Origin: Planctomycetes bacterium syqfu
GTDB lineage: Bacteria; Planctomycetota; Phycisphaerae; Phycisphaerales; Phycisphaeraceae
Length of the DNA stretch: 64,000 bases
Assembly: GCA_020974905.1 (NCBI GenBank)
Contig: CP087563.1
Coordinates: forward strand, 6,572,001 to 6,636,000
Direction: 5' to 3'
Shown here: positions 1 through 8,980 of the stretch, piece after piece
Position numbering within the stretch: position 1 is the first letter of the stretch
Layout: each line of letters opens with the position of its first letter
Position numbers and translations under genes: made by a program
The notes under the pieces: model-generated
Databases searched by the model: none
Seen by the model: the letters and a program-made list of their open reading frames with translations, nothing else
What the model was told of the DNA's origin: nothing

Positions 1-17
1 GCTGCTACGTGTAGTGA

Positions 18-812
18 TCAGGAAGCGTTTTCGTCCAGTCCCACCGGAGTCTGGGCGGGTTTGGTTTCCTGTGCTTTTTTCCAGAACTGGAGTTTACTCA
101 TAAAACCACGGGGTGGGGTGTAGGGTTGCCACATGTAGGTTTTCTGGTTGGCGAAGAGATTGGAACTGTTGGATTCGCGGTACGCAATCCAGGCGCTGGC
201 CTGATCGCCGAGTTCCTGGCCGGTGATGGTGGACAGTGATTCGCTGGCTGCCAAAGCGACACCGTAACGTTCGTCATCCAAAGCAGCGACCAAAGCGCCG
301 TAAACTTCCGGGGTGGCATACTGTCCCAACGCATCGGCGCAGGCCATTCGCACATCGGCGTCCGAGTCCTTGTTCATCGTGTTGATCAAAGGCTTGATGG
401 CTTCGGGATTGTGAATTTTCTGTAAGGCCTTGGACGCTTCCCAGCGAACCATGTCAGCCGGATCACCCAAACGGATCGTGATCAGGGGCACATCTTTGAC
501 TTCGCCATGCAAACCCAACGCCTTGACGGCAGCGGCACGCACGGTGGGGTCCGGGTCATCAATGAGAAGACGATACAGACGCACATACGGACCTTCGCCA
601 CCGAACGGTGATGCTGAGAGATTGTTCAATGCTCGGCGGCGGATGTCCGGATCGTAGACATTAAAGACGTTTCGTGCTTCTTCGCTGGGGGTTGGGGGTG
701 AGATCATGTTATCGATCGCACTGCCGGTGCTGTCAATGACTTCACATCCGACAAACATGCCGGTGGTCATAACCAGCACAGCCATGAAACCCAACTTGGA
801 GACTGTCTTCAT
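18..812 (-). CDS. HEAT-repeat lipoprotein
   Basis: 264 residues. The N-terminus is a lipoprotein signal peptide: a short basic start, a hydrophobic stretch and FVGC with Cys23 as the likely lipidated residue. Residues about 45-205 are a run of HEAT/PBS-lyase-type helical repeats, seen as recurring DPDxxVRxxAxxALG units (DPDPTVRAAAVKALG, DSDADVRMACADALG). Such repeats are protein-binding scaffolds; no catalytic motif is present. The last 50 residues are proline- and lysine-containing and look unstructured. It stands alone, reading leftwards; the next gene upstream (GH16) reads in the same direction across a 114-bp gap. The role is inferred to be an envelope-anchored scaffold. The family call is firm, the partner unknown. 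Confidence 0.8.
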   Translation of the reverse strand: MKTVSKLGFMAVLVMTTGMFVGCEVIDSTGSAIDNMISPPTPSEEARNVFNVYDPDIRRRALNNLSASPFGGEGPYVRLYRLLIDDPDPTVRAAAVKALGLHGEVKDVPLITIRLGDPADMVRWEASKALQKIHNPEAIKPLINTMNKDSDADVRMACADALGQYATPEVYGALVAALDDERYGVALAASESLSTITGQELGDQASAWIAYRESNSSNLFANQKTYMWQPYTPPRGFMSKLQFWKKAQETKPAQTPVGLDENAS

Positions 813-926
813 CTTTTATCCCATATCCTTGACCATTTAATTGCTAACAGTCTAGCGTACAGGTGCTTGGTTTGCACACCCGCATGGCATTGTGATGAAG
901 ATGTGTCCGTCGTGGCGATTGGTCGA

Positions 927-2312
927 TCAGTTACGCGGTTGACCGGGACCCTGAACGAGTTTGGGGTCAGCCTGGAAGACGCGAAGGTAGTCGACCCACA
1001 TATCCGTGCCGTTATCGTAGCGTTCCATGTCGATTTTCCAACCACTGATCCCACCGATGGCATAGTTCATTAACAGGATATGCGGGTTAAGTGATTCGGG
1101 ATTGGTCGGGTGACGCAACACTTCAAAGTTATCGAAGTAGTAAACGGTGTCCTTTTCGTCGACACGCACCGCGTAGGTGTGGAACGTGGTGGACCAATAG
1201 GACTTGCTGCCCAGTTCCATGATGGGCGGGCGGACGTGGAAGCTTTTCTTTTTGCTGCCGTCGGGATTTTTCTGATTCCAGAAATGCGAGACGATGGAGT
1301 AGGACGGATGATTGGGATTGCCTTTGCCCACGCCACCGTAGAGTTCACAGATGTCCAGTTCGTCACCGGGTGTACCGCGTTTGGGTTGCGTGATGGTCCA
1401 GAAGGCAGGCCAGGTTCCCGGCGCGGACTGTGCGGTGAAGCGACATTCCGCGTAGAAGGGGGGATTGGCCCAGAAGCCTTTGCCGTCCATGTCCACGGTG
1501 GCCAGTAAACCGGTGCTTCCCTTGGTGCCTTCGGGCTTGCGAGCCTTGATGCGCAGGAATCCGTCACGGTGTTCAAACGGTGGGGCGGCCTGCCAGTCAT
1601 GATTGCGGAACGGCCAACCGCTGAAGTCTCCGAAGAACGGTTTGTGTGCGTTGTATCGCGCGCCGCGACCGTCGTTGGCAATGGACATTGCACTGTCAAA
1701 ATCATCCTCGAACACCACGGTCATGCCTTTGGCACCGGGGGGTGTCTGTTGCGGGATGCCCTGGTTCCACTTCACGCCACCTGTGTTGTAAAGCTGTAAT
1801 TCACAGATATCGCGCAGGCCCTTACCGTTGTTGGCAAAGATGCGAATGTTCACCGGGCCGTGCGGGAACTTGTCCGCGGGGAAGACAAAGGAACCGCTAC
1901 TGCCTTCGAGTACCAGGCCACCTGGCGTCAGATCTTCATCGTGTCCCCACTTATTGGGATTCGCCTGGGTTGGTTGTTGCCAGCACATGGCGTTGGCATA
2001 CTTCATTCCCGGTGCCTTGAAGCTGATGGTGACATCGCCGGAGACATCCGCGCGGTAGGCAGGACTCAGAACACGAATGGATTGAACCCATTCATCACTG
2101 CCGATGTCCTGGCCGTAGTTGAACTCAAAGTAGTCACGTGTTTCAGCCAGGGCGCAACGCAGATTCATTCCCCATACCAGGACAGTCAATAGACAAAGGA
2201 TTGTGGTGCGATTCATCAAACGATCTTTCATACTTTGGGCCGACACTTGGGCGGTCAAGCCAATGAGGAGCAATGATGGGAAAATCATACGGGTCAGTAA
2301 TCGCATTTTCAT
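927..2312 (-). CDS. Secreted glycoside hydrolase family 16 (laminarinase/agarase/carrageenase type)
   Basis: About 461 residues from the ATG chosen here. The GH16 signature ELDICE holds the nucleophile Glu318, assisting Asp320 and acid/base Glu323 in the usual ExDxxE order, and the C-terminus has the typical YxxDN(F)E...NYAIGG...WVDYLRVFQ ending. A separate all-beta domain of about 120 residues precedes it. Members retain-cleave beta-1,3- or beta-1,4-glucans or algal galactans outside the cell; the substrate cannot be told from the motif. The start is uncertain: two signal peptides lie in tandem, one from Met at 2312 (cut after VSA) and one from Met at 2216 or 2231 (cut after ALA). Neither has a good ribosome-binding site. 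The reading frame stays open to a TTG at 2405. Confidence 0.85.
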   Translation of the reverse strand: MKMRLLTRMIFPSLLLIGLTAQVSAQSMKDRLMNRTTILCLLTVLVWGMNLRCALAETRDYFEFNYGQDIGSDEWVQSIRVLSPAYRADVSGDVTISFKAPGMKYANAMCWQQPTQANPNKWGHDEDLTPGGLVLEGSSGSFVFPADKFPHGPVNIRIFANNGKGLRDICELQLYNTGGVKWNQGIPQQTPPGAKGMTVVFEDDFDSAMSIANDGRGARYNAHKPFFGDFSGWPFRNHDWQAAPPFEHRDGFLRIKARKPEGTKGSTGLLATVDMDGKGFWANPPFYAECRFTAQSAPGTWPAFWTITQPKRGTPGDELDICELYGGVGKGNPNHPSYSIVSHFWNQKNPDGSKKKSFHVRPPIMELGSKSYWSTTFHTYAVRVDEKDTVYYFDNFEVLRHPTNPESLNPHILLMNYAIGGISGWKIDMERYDNGTDMWVDYLRVFQADPKLVQGPGQPRN

Positions 2313-2624
2313 GATCGTCCAACAGCCTTTCGGAAATAAGTGATGGATATTTGTCAGAGAGCCACTGCCTTTGGATTGTTCGAGGGCATGTTTGAGGGTT
2401 TTCAATCAATCCTGGCGATCGAACCTTTGTGTGCTGAACGGAGGGGGAGATACTTTGAGGCAACCTGCCTTCAGCGCATCTGCTCAGACGCTTCATGAAT
2501 GGCATGGCGATAATATACAATAATTGTCCAATATGACAAGTGTTATTTTTGACCTGCAATCTGTTGCAGTTCTGTTTCCAAGTGACATCCGGGAGACTAA
2601 CATGCTTTGGCGTGGGAAGGTTGG

Positions 2625-3620
2625 ATGAGCTTAATGACAAACAAAACCCGGTTGGTTGATTGGCTGGAGCTTGCGCGCCCGGAACACCTGTTTTCTGCGA
2701 TCAGCAATTGCTGGCTGTTGGTTTTGATGTCAGCACACATTGAACCGACCAGTCATCAGAATCCGATCTTGATGCAGATGCCACTGTGGGAGCGCCTGCT
2801 CATCGCGACACTCATCCCGATGGGGCTTGGGATTTTCGGGTTCGCGTTTAATGATGTGCTGGACCTCAAGCATGACCGCACATTTCGCCCTGCAAGTCCG
2901 TTGGCAGCAGGGCGGGTGTCGGTGACCACGGCTGCTTCCTTTGCTGTCGCGTTCCTGTTGGTAGCCTTTGGGGCTGCGACGTTTCTTGGGCGACTGTCCC
3001 AGTTTCTCTGCGTCATCACCGCAGGCGCCATCCTGTTTTTTAATCTCTGTGGCAAGTTTCTGCCGGCTACCGGACTTATCAGCATGGGCCTGATCCGGAC
3101 GCTGACCATGTTCATCTGTGTCCCGCGCATGGGCTTTGCCTGGCCGGCCTGCATGACCATGGCACACATCATCATCTGCATGGCACTGGTCTACGCGATC
3201 CAGGGCCGACGCCCGCGCATGCGCGGCAGCGATCTTGGCCAACTCGCAGCAGGGACACTGTTCTGGGCCGTGTTGCTCGTTTTATTCATGGTGCTCCGCC
3301 AAACCGTCCTGCTTCATGACTACCCGCAAATCTGGGTCGGCCCGCTTATCGCCCTGGGACTCTTCGTCCTCGTGAGTATCATTTATCTCAAAAAACGTCT
3401 GCCCGATCTGCGCGCCCGACGCCAGACCGCCCAACGCTATCAACAGCTAGCCATGCTCTGGTTGATTGTCTATGACGTGAGTTGGATGCTCAGCCTGTAC
3501 CAATACACCGATGCCTTGCTATTGGCAGTCGTCGGAATCGTTGCTTTGGCGATCGTGATTTTCATCAGTATCCAGCGACATCTCTCCCCGGAATCAGGCC
3601 AATACCGTGTACGTGAGTAG
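2625..3620 (+). CDS. UbiA-family prenyltransferase
   Basis: 331 residues, polytopic, about eight to nine membrane helices. The first Asp-rich motif, NDVLDLKHD, which binds the Mg-diphosphate of the prenyl donor, is clear near residue 80 and is followed by RPASPLAAGRVS, matching the R-P-x-x-x-G-R pattern of UbiA enzymes. The second Asp-rich motif of UbiA/MenA is not evident, as in some side families. It probably transfers an isoprenoid chain to an aromatic or polar acceptor at the membrane; the acceptor is unknown and no quinone-pathway gene is next to it. I chose ATG at 2625 because GGAAGG lies 4 nt upstream; TTG at 2607 and ATG at 2634 are alternatives. Confidence 0.75.
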   Translation: MSLMTNKTRLVDWLELARPEHLFSAISNCWLLVLMSAHIEPTSHQNPILMQMPLWERLLIATLIPMGLGIFGFAFNDVLDLKHDRTFRPASPLAAGRVSVTTAASFAVAFLLVAFGAATFLGRLSQFLCVITAGAILFFNLCGKFLPATGLISMGLIRTLTMFICVPRMGFAWPACMTMAHIIICMALVYAIQGRRPRMRGSDLGQLAAGTLFWAVLLVLFMVLRQTVLLHDYPQIWVGPLIALGLFVLVSIIYLKKRLPDLRARRQTAQRYQQLAMLWLIVYDVSWMLSLYQYTDALLLAVVGIVALAIVIFISIQRHLSPESGQYRVRE

Positions 3621-3629
3621 AGGAGTTTT

Positions 3630-3805
3630 AATTTCGAATGGTGGATTTCGAATTTCGAATTTAACGCAAACGTGATTGATGGATTACGGATTAAATTGAC
3701 ACCGATTCGATCTTGCAATGCTGCGTAGAATTCAGATCAAGACATCCTAAGCCGGGAATCGGGTTCAAAAACCTGCTGTCAATTCGAAATCCGCCATCCG
3801 AAATT
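3630..3805. repeat. Inverted repeat of AATTTCGAA type (MITE-like)
   Basis: Arms at 3630-3654 and 3781-3805 are inverted copies matching at 23 of 25 positions (AATTTCGAATGGTGGATTTC against its complement). The left arm is extended by more TTCGAATT units. The element fills the gap between the prenyltransferase and atpG. It encodes nothing recognisable. Confidence 0.7.
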
Positions 3806-3860
3806 GGAAAACAAAAAAACTCCAATCACTCTTTTATTCACAACTTAAAACGTTTGCCAG

Positions 3861-3888
3861 TTGTCTGCGCCTGACAAGTCGTTATGAT
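3861..3888 (+). promoter_or_regulatory. Putative promoter of atpG
   Basis: TTGTCT, 16-nt spacer, TATGAT. The -10 box ends 6 nt before the ATG at 3895, so initiation would fall at or next to the start codon, giving a leaderless mRNA. No ribosome-binding site precedes the ATG. Based on consensus match only. Confidence 0.45.
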
Positions 3889-3894
3889 ACGCAC

Positions 3895-4794
3895 ATGGCA
3901 GGAAAGACCCGAGAAATCCGTGGCCGAATCAAGGCCGTGTCCAACATCAAACGCATCACCCGCACGATGCAGATGATCGCCACCGCGCGGTTCCAGGCAT
4001 CCCAACGCCGCGCCACTGCAACCCAACCCTACACGCGCAAGATTGCCGAGTTGGTGGGCGAGTTGGCCAAGGCCGCTGCCGCCGATCCCAATGCGAATCT
4101 CAGCCATCCGCTGCTTCGCAAGCCTGATCCCAAGGTGGGTAAGGAACTGCTGTTGGTGCTGACTTCCAACCGTGGTCTTTGCGGTGGTTACAACGGCAAC
4201 GTGCTCCGCACCGCTACCCAGTACCTCAATGCCACCAAAGAGTCCGGCCAGCAGGTCGATCTGGAAGTGGTCGGTCGCAAGGGAACGTCCTACTTCAAGT
4301 TCAACAAAATTCCTGTCACCAAGGTGCATAACCAGTTTGGTGACTCAGCCAAGTTTGAAGATGTCCAGGAACTCGTTGAGTCCTACATGGCAGACTTCAC
4401 CGCAGGCAAGTACGACAAAGTCAGTGTGATCTTCATGGCCTTTGAGTCCATGTCCCGCCAGACCCCGCAGGTGCTTCAGCTTCTACCTCTGAAGGATCCG
4501 ACCGAAGGTGTTGAAGGCGAAGTGAGCAAGGCGCAGGTTGATTACGAATACTCCCCCGAACCCGAGCAGTTGCTTGCAGAGCTTTTGCCGGTGACGGTCA
4601 AGACGCAGTTGTTCCAGAGCTTCAACGAATCGGAAGTCAGCGAACAGATCGCGCGTATGGTTGCCATGAAGGCTGCCACCGACAACGCCAATCAGATGAG
4701 CAAGGATCTTACCCGCGTGTACAACCGTGCACGTCAGTCTGCCATCACCACCGAACTGACGGAAGTCATCAGCGGTGCCATGGCTCTGGGTTAA
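3895..4794 (+). CDS. atpG: ATP synthase F1 gamma subunit
   Basis: 299 residues, the usual length. The N-terminal rotor helix MAGKTREIRGRIKAVSNIKR and ITRTMQMIATARF are diagnostic, as is the C-terminal helix ending AITTELTEVISGAMAL. The middle contains TSNRGLCGGYN, the conserved Rossmann-like section. Gamma is the central stalk that couples rotation of the Fo ring to the alpha/beta catalytic head at the inner membrane. No other atp gene lies within view on either side: the neighbours are a prenyltransferase and a methyltransferase. An atpG split from atpA/atpD is unusual. A clean terminator follows the stop, so it is likely a one-gene unit. Confidence 0.97.
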   Translation: MAGKTREIRGRIKAVSNIKRITRTMQMIATARFQASQRRATATQPYTRKIAELVGELAKAAAADPNANLSHPLLRKPDPKVGKELLLVLTSNRGLCGGYNGNVLRTATQYLNATKESGQQVDLEVVGRKGTSYFKFNKIPVTKVHNQFGDSAKFEDVQELVESYMADFTAGKYDKVSVIFMAFESMSRQTPQVLQLLPLKDPTEGVEGEVSKAQVDYEYSPEPEQLLAELLPVTVKTQLFQSFNESEVSEQIARMVAMKAATDNANQMSKDLTRVYNRARQSAITTELTEVISGAMALG

Positions 4795-4828
4795 GTATTA
4801 AACCGCAGTGTTGGCAAACGAGAAATTC

Positions 4829-4861
4829 AAAACCGATTCACGATGGTGAGTCGGTTTTTTT
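4829..4861 (+). terminator. Rho-independent terminator after atpG
   Basis: Stem AAAACCGATTCAC / GTGAGTCGGTTTT (13 bp with one G-T pair), loop GATG, then a T run. Confidence 0.85.
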
Positions 4862-4913
4862 ATGGATGTTGCGAATACAATCGTCATGATGATGCGAAGT
4901 ATTGAAACATCAG

Positions 4914-5007
4914 TCGTCACTCCCGCGCCCCCGGAAGTCTGGAATCCAGTGGCATTCTGTTCACGCTTGCACCAATCACTGGATTCCCGCCTGCGCGGGA
5001 ATGACGT
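4914..5007. repeat. Dimeric palindromic repeat, copy 1 of 3
   Basis: The right half holds the perfect palindrome ATTCCCGC-ctgc-GCGGGAAT (4983-5002); the left half (about 4914-4953) is a decayed copy. The linker CATTCTGTTCACGCTTGC is shared with the copies at 28120 and 48451. The core resembles the widespread ATTCCC...GGGAAT (dRS3-like) repeats. It ends 44 nt before the methyltransferase start. Confidence 0.8.
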
Positions 5008-5050
5008 CCAAGGGCGCTGGCACATCGTCGGTCATTGATAAAACGTAGAC

Positions 5051-5851
5051 ATGAAACTGCAATTTGATCTTCAATCCGTCGAGCAGACCTTGCTCATCAC
5101 GCTCTATGCCAAGGCGATGGAGTCGTATCACGCGCAGTCGATTCTCAATGATCACCATGCAGCCAGACTCGTTGAGCAGATGGATTTTGATTTCTCAATC
5201 CTCAAAGTCCACCGTGATCAACAGGTTTCCCTGGCATGTCGGGCCAGCCAATTTGATCAATGCGTCCGCGACTTTCTTGCAAAGCATGAGCATCCGTTGA
5301 TTCTCGATCTGGGCTGTGGCATGGACACGCGCTTTGATCGACTGGGTAAGCCGAATCATTGCCAATGGATCAATGTCGATTTTGAACACGTCATTGCCAT
5401 GCGCCATGCGTACCACACGAAGCATGAAAATGTCCACGACATCGCTGCGTCATTGGAACAAACCGGTTGGCTTGATGCGATTGCTTGCAACCAGCCGACG
5501 ATGGTGATCGCAGAAGGGGTGTTCCCATACCTGCATGCAGTAGCGATCAAGAACCTGTTGGGCAAACTATCCGAGCATTTTCAGAATCCGCAGTTGGTCT
5601 TCGATGCCTACAACAAACTCGGCACCTGGCTATTGCGCATGGATGGCAGCATCCGCGTCACCGGTGCTCAACTCTGTTCGTCCTTGCGGGATATTGCTTG
5701 TGTGATTGACGAGGAGAAACTCAAGTCCAATGGCTTTTATCATGCTGATCATTTGCCACATTTTTCCAGACTGTCTCGCGGTCTGATCCGTTGTTGGCAA
5801 GCCTTGCCGGTGTTCAGCGGTTTGGCGGGGTTGTATCAGTGTGGGTTGTGA
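5051..5851 (+). CDS. LCM/TcmP-family SAM-dependent methyltransferase
   Basis: 266 residues. LDLGCGMDTRFDRL (about residue 83) is the SAM-binding motif in the form typical of the leucine carboxyl methyltransferase family, which includes polyketide O-methyltransferases such as TcmP; the family also shows AEGVFPYL. Members methylate carboxyl or hydroxyl oxygens. No biosynthetic cluster is beside it, so the substrate is unknown. It lies just downstream of the dimeric repeat at 4914-5007 and converges with the membrane-protein gene at 5858, with only 6 nt between the two stops. Confidence 0.8.
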   Translation: MKLQFDLQSVEQTLLITLYAKAMESYHAQSILNDHHAARLVEQMDFDFSILKVHRDQQVSLACRASQFDQCVRDFLAKHEHPLILDLGCGMDTRFDRLGKPNHCQWINVDFEHVIAMRHAYHTKHENVHDIAASLEQTGWLDAIACNQPTMVIAEGVFPYLHAVAIKNLLGKLSEHFQNPQLVFDAYNKLGTWLLRMDGSIRVTGAQLCSSLRDIACVIDEEKLKSNGFYHADHLPHFSRLSRGLIRCWQALPVFSGLAGLYQCGL

Positions 5852-5857
5852 AATGTT

Positions 5858-6745
5858 TCATGCGAAGATGCGGGCAAATCCATCAAGCACCGATTGTAAA
5901 AAAGCAACAAGATCGACCGTCGATAAAACGAGGATTGCCCAGACGATCATCATGCCGATGCCCAGGTTGCGCACCGGTTTGGAGACATGCTTTTGACCAA
6001 TGTGATACTCGCCCGGTTCCAACCACGGCGCACCACATTCCGGGCATGACTGACTGATATCACCACGCTTGGGGTAGGTGTACTCACATGTCGCGCAGAA
6101 TCGATTGAGCCCCTGGCGGGTGGTCATGGTTGACTGCACCAATGCCCAGCCCATGAACAAACCAATCGCTCGAAAGGCATACCACAGGTTAAAAAACAGT
6201 GATCGATAGCCGACGATGTAGGTGTTGAAAATCGCAAGCCCGAGCCAAATGGTCAAGTCGAGGTAGAAGACACCATATTTCTTGTCGGGCTTGGGGATGA
6301 AAGCCAGTAACTCAGTTAAGCGAGTCGGCTTTTTGATCGTATTCGTCACGGATAATGTTCTGGTTTTTATTGCTTGATCCGAATCCAGTGCATAGCGAAT
6401 CCAATAACGCTCCACTTCAACCGTGTCGATTTTCCGTTTGCATTTGGGGCAGATGCAGATGTTGTCATCGCCGATCAAGGGTTTGAGACACCATGGGCAG
6501 AGCTTGCCATCGGTTTGCGGGACATCTTTCTGGATGATGCGATAACGCTGATACGATTTGAAGCCGCCCACGAGAGCCAGTGTGAATAAGGTGATTAGCA
6601 GCAGATCGAGCCAGAGCAGCTTCGAATGAAGGATGGAAAACAGAATGATCAAGGCAGGCAATATTGGGCCGAGGATCAAGATCGGCGTGAGTCTGCGGGT
6701 TGCGATCTGTTTTTGCCACGGACTTTTGGCGCGGTGCCAACTCAT
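5858..6745 (-). CDS. Membrane protein with two zinc ribbons
   Basis: 295 residues. Two N-terminal membrane helices (about residues 20-65) lead into a CPWC...CPKC zinc ribbon (about 80-100). Two to three more hydrophobic helices follow, then a second CATC...CPEC ribbon (about 235-260) and a last helix. Hydrophobic proteins with such ribbons are common in planctomycetes and have no settled function. I use ATG at 6745; the open frame begins at a TTG at 6754, too close to the GGGGAT that may serve as ribosome-binding site. The next gene upstream is tRNA-Arg. Confidence 0.65.
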   Translation of the reverse strand: MSWHRAKSPWQKQIATRRLTPILILGPILPALIILFSILHSKLLWLDLLLITLFTLALVGGFKSYQRYRIIQKDVPQTDGKLCPWCLKPLIGDDNICICPKCKRKIDTVEVERYWIRYALDSDQAIKTRTLSVTNTIKKPTRLTELLAFIPKPDKKYGVFYLDLTIWLGLAIFNTYIVGYRSLFFNLWYAFRAIGLFMGWALVQSTMTTRQGLNRFCATCEYTYPKRGDISQSCPECGAPWLEPGEYHIGQKHVSKPVRNLGIGMMIVWAILVLSTVDLVAFLQSVLDGFARIFA

Positions 6746-6798
6746 GTCAAACAATCCCCGGGCGAGATGATTGGGTGAAGTGAATCAGAGTGAAAAAG

Positions 6799-6872
<74 letters not shown>

Positions 6873-7027
6873 TGCTGAGTTGAGACAGTTTAGCACAACG
6901 GCGGACTTGTTGCGATGGGCAAGTCGTTGTGATGTGTTGAGGATACCTGTCAGATTCACCATGGCTGATCGCTGGTTTGCGTTGATCAGAGGTGCAATGC
7001 AGGTATGTCGGGGAATGTGGCTTTGCG

Positions 7028-7582
7028 TTACGTGGTGCGACGCCAGCGTTTTTCGGAGTTGCTTACTGGGCTGCCACCCATTTCCAGTTCGATTTCCTCG
7101 TTGCTGGATTTGGACTTTTTCGTGGCTGATGACTTGAACAGAGGATCCATCAGGGGGTCAAGGTGTTCGTCGGTTTCATCATCAGCCTGCGATGCCTTGG
7201 TGTGATCGGCTTTGAACAGAGCGATGGCATAGGCGATGAGGATGACTAACGTGGTGATCACCCACATGTCCATCTGAAACAGGGCACTGTTTGGATGGTT
7301 GGTGTAGTTGTCACCCATGCTGATGATGAACAGGTAATACAACCCGATGAGCAGGCAACTGCCAAAGGCCAGGATGTAGCGAATTTGATGGCTGATCACG
7401 CGAATGGGGGTCAGGCTCAAACCGATACAGGCCACGAGGAAACAGGCCGGCTCAACATATTGCTGAAGCTCCGTCACAGAAGTCGCAGCCTGTTTGTTGA
7501 ACGTACTCATCGCGCTGATGAGCAGAAACACCAGGCAAAAGGACATGCTGGTGAGCCAAAGGAGCATTTGCAATGTCTTCAC
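7028..7582 (-). CDS. Four-helix membrane protein of unknown function
   Basis: 184 residues from a GTG at 7582; the stretch GGGGGGG upstream may act as ribosome-binding site. Four hydrophobic helices lie at about 5-27, 40-62, 68-88 and 107-127, followed by a charged cytoplasmic tail rich in Asp, Glu, Lys and Ser (about 130-184). I do not recognise the family. It lies in a group of similar-size membrane-protein genes (5858-10424) all reading leftwards, but long gaps argue against one operon. Confidence 0.55.
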   Translation of the reverse strand: MKTLQMLLWLTSMSFCLVFLLISAMSTFNKQAATSVTELQQYVEPACFLVACIGLSLTPIRVISHQIRYILAFGSCLLIGLYYLFIISMGDNYTNHPNSALFQMDMWVITTLVILIAYAIALFKADHTKASQADDETDEHLDPLMDPLFKSSATKKSKSSNEEIELEMGGSPVSNSEKRWRRTT

Positions 7583-7997
7583 TGGGCCCCCCCAGTCAAT
7601 TCATCACAGTAAGGCAATGTCAAAATGATAGGCATTCGTTCTCGCTTCCACCGGAAAGTATTGCGATCAAACAAGTTGATCATGCAACTTCTGTCAAGCA
7701 CACTGACAGGTGACACATGGGATGATTCTACGCGATGTCAGTAGAAGTGTATTCAGATTTCTCGCTGGTTCAAGCGACTTGGGCCGAAAGTTGAACACTT
7801 GACCTGATTGAGCATGCTACTCATACCCCATAAAGCGATGTGACACACTTGTTTGTCATCAATCAGGGGATGACTGTGGTACTCGGTAAGGTGAATCTGA
7901 TCGGGTTACCCGTCATGTTTTGCACATGATAGGCCGGCGGTCTCGCGAATCACCGAGTGTCGAAATTCAGATCAATATCGATTGTGCCAGCTGTCAA
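7583..7997. other. Gene-free interval
   Basis: 415 bp between two leftward membrane-protein genes. I see no convincing open frame, RNA fold or long repeat in it. It presumably carries the promoter of the 7028-7582 gene. Confidence 0.4.
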
Positions 7998-8855
7998 TCA
8001 AGCGGATTGCTTGACGATACCGGAGATTTTAAACCAGTGACTGCCGACCTGATCACCATCCATGAGCAGTTCAATGCGTTGCATGGAATAGGCTTTGCCT
8101 GCATAGACAAGCACCAGTGCCGGGAGCAGTGTCCAGAGCATGACCGAAGCACTGATCAACATGCCGGTGTAGCTGCCACTAAGCCAGTAGCTGGAGATAA
8201 AACCAACCATGTGTATCTGAACAACGGCTGAGAGTCCGAAGCTGATAGCTGAAGCGATGAACAGGCAATAGGTCATCCCAGCCAATTGCATGTAACGGTC
8301 ACCTTTGCGGAAGCTGTGTTGCATGATCAATGCCCATGCCGCCCATGAGACAAGTACAGTAAACCAGATGATCATCGTCTGGGGCATCCAGATACAGCCA
8401 TAGGCACGGAACGATTCGCCTGGCAAATACTCCCAGAGATCCGCAGCTTGCAGCAGGGTGGTCATCACACTGACGGTCAAAAGGGCGGCAGGGAAGGCTG
8501 CCATCACGTAGACATAGGATGAGGCGGCAGTCCGATGGATCAAATGCTTTCGCCAGTGACGTCCCGGTTCCAGGAACAGGAATTGGGTCATGAAGAACGA
8601 GAACAAGCCAAAGATCGTGATCATCCAGTGCGCTTCGAGCGTTTCAGGATAAACGCCCATCGCACCACGGATGCCATGCTCATACATCGGCCAGAAGCCG
8701 TACCAGATCGACAGGTGCTTGAGCATGAATGAACCGATAGGGTAGCGCATGATCAGATCAGCCATCAATAGCCAAATGACCAAAGTCATCAGCAGCGCCA
8801 GCATCGTAAACAGAAGCTTGCGAGTATGGTAGAGAATGGCAAGAGTTAGCGGCAT
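7998..8855 (-). CDS. Polytopic membrane protein of unknown function
   Basis: 285 residues from ATG 8855 (the frame is open to a TTG at 8894). About seven hydrophobic helices with short loops; the loop after helix 2 carries HGIRGAMGVYPETLEAHW. No zinc ribbon, nucleotide motif or transporter signature is visible. The start lacks a clear ribosome-binding site. It follows the RdgB gene by 125 nt on the same strand. Function unknown. Confidence 0.6.
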   Translation of the reverse strand: MPLTLAILYHTRKLLFTMLALLMTLVIWLLMADLIMRYPIGSFMLKHLSIWYGFWPMYEHGIRGAMGVYPETLEAHWMITIFGLFSFFMTQFLFLEPGRHWRKHLIHRTAASSYVYVMAAFPAALLTVSVMTTLLQAADLWEYLPGESFRAYGCIWMPQTMIIWFTVLVSWAAWALIMQHSFRKGDRYMQLAGMTYCLFIASAISFGLSAVVQIHMVGFISSYWLSGSYTGMLISASVMLWTLLPALVLVYAGKAYSMQRIELLMDGDQVGSHWFKISGIVKQSA

Positions 8856-8980
8856 CGGTGTTATTATTATCCAGTTCAGTTGAACGCAATTCAAGAAAAA
8901 ATTATCGGATCATGCCCAATTTTTGATGCTTAAGGTGAAAAAAGCAGCTTTTTCTGTCAGAAATGTGTTTGGTCACCCAA

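Noticed and set aside
3470-3718. Minus-strand open frame across the AATTTCGAA repeat (SKFEIHHSK-like peptide)
   Set aside because: Peptides of this kind are translations of the repeat; it also overlaps the UbiA gene antisense.
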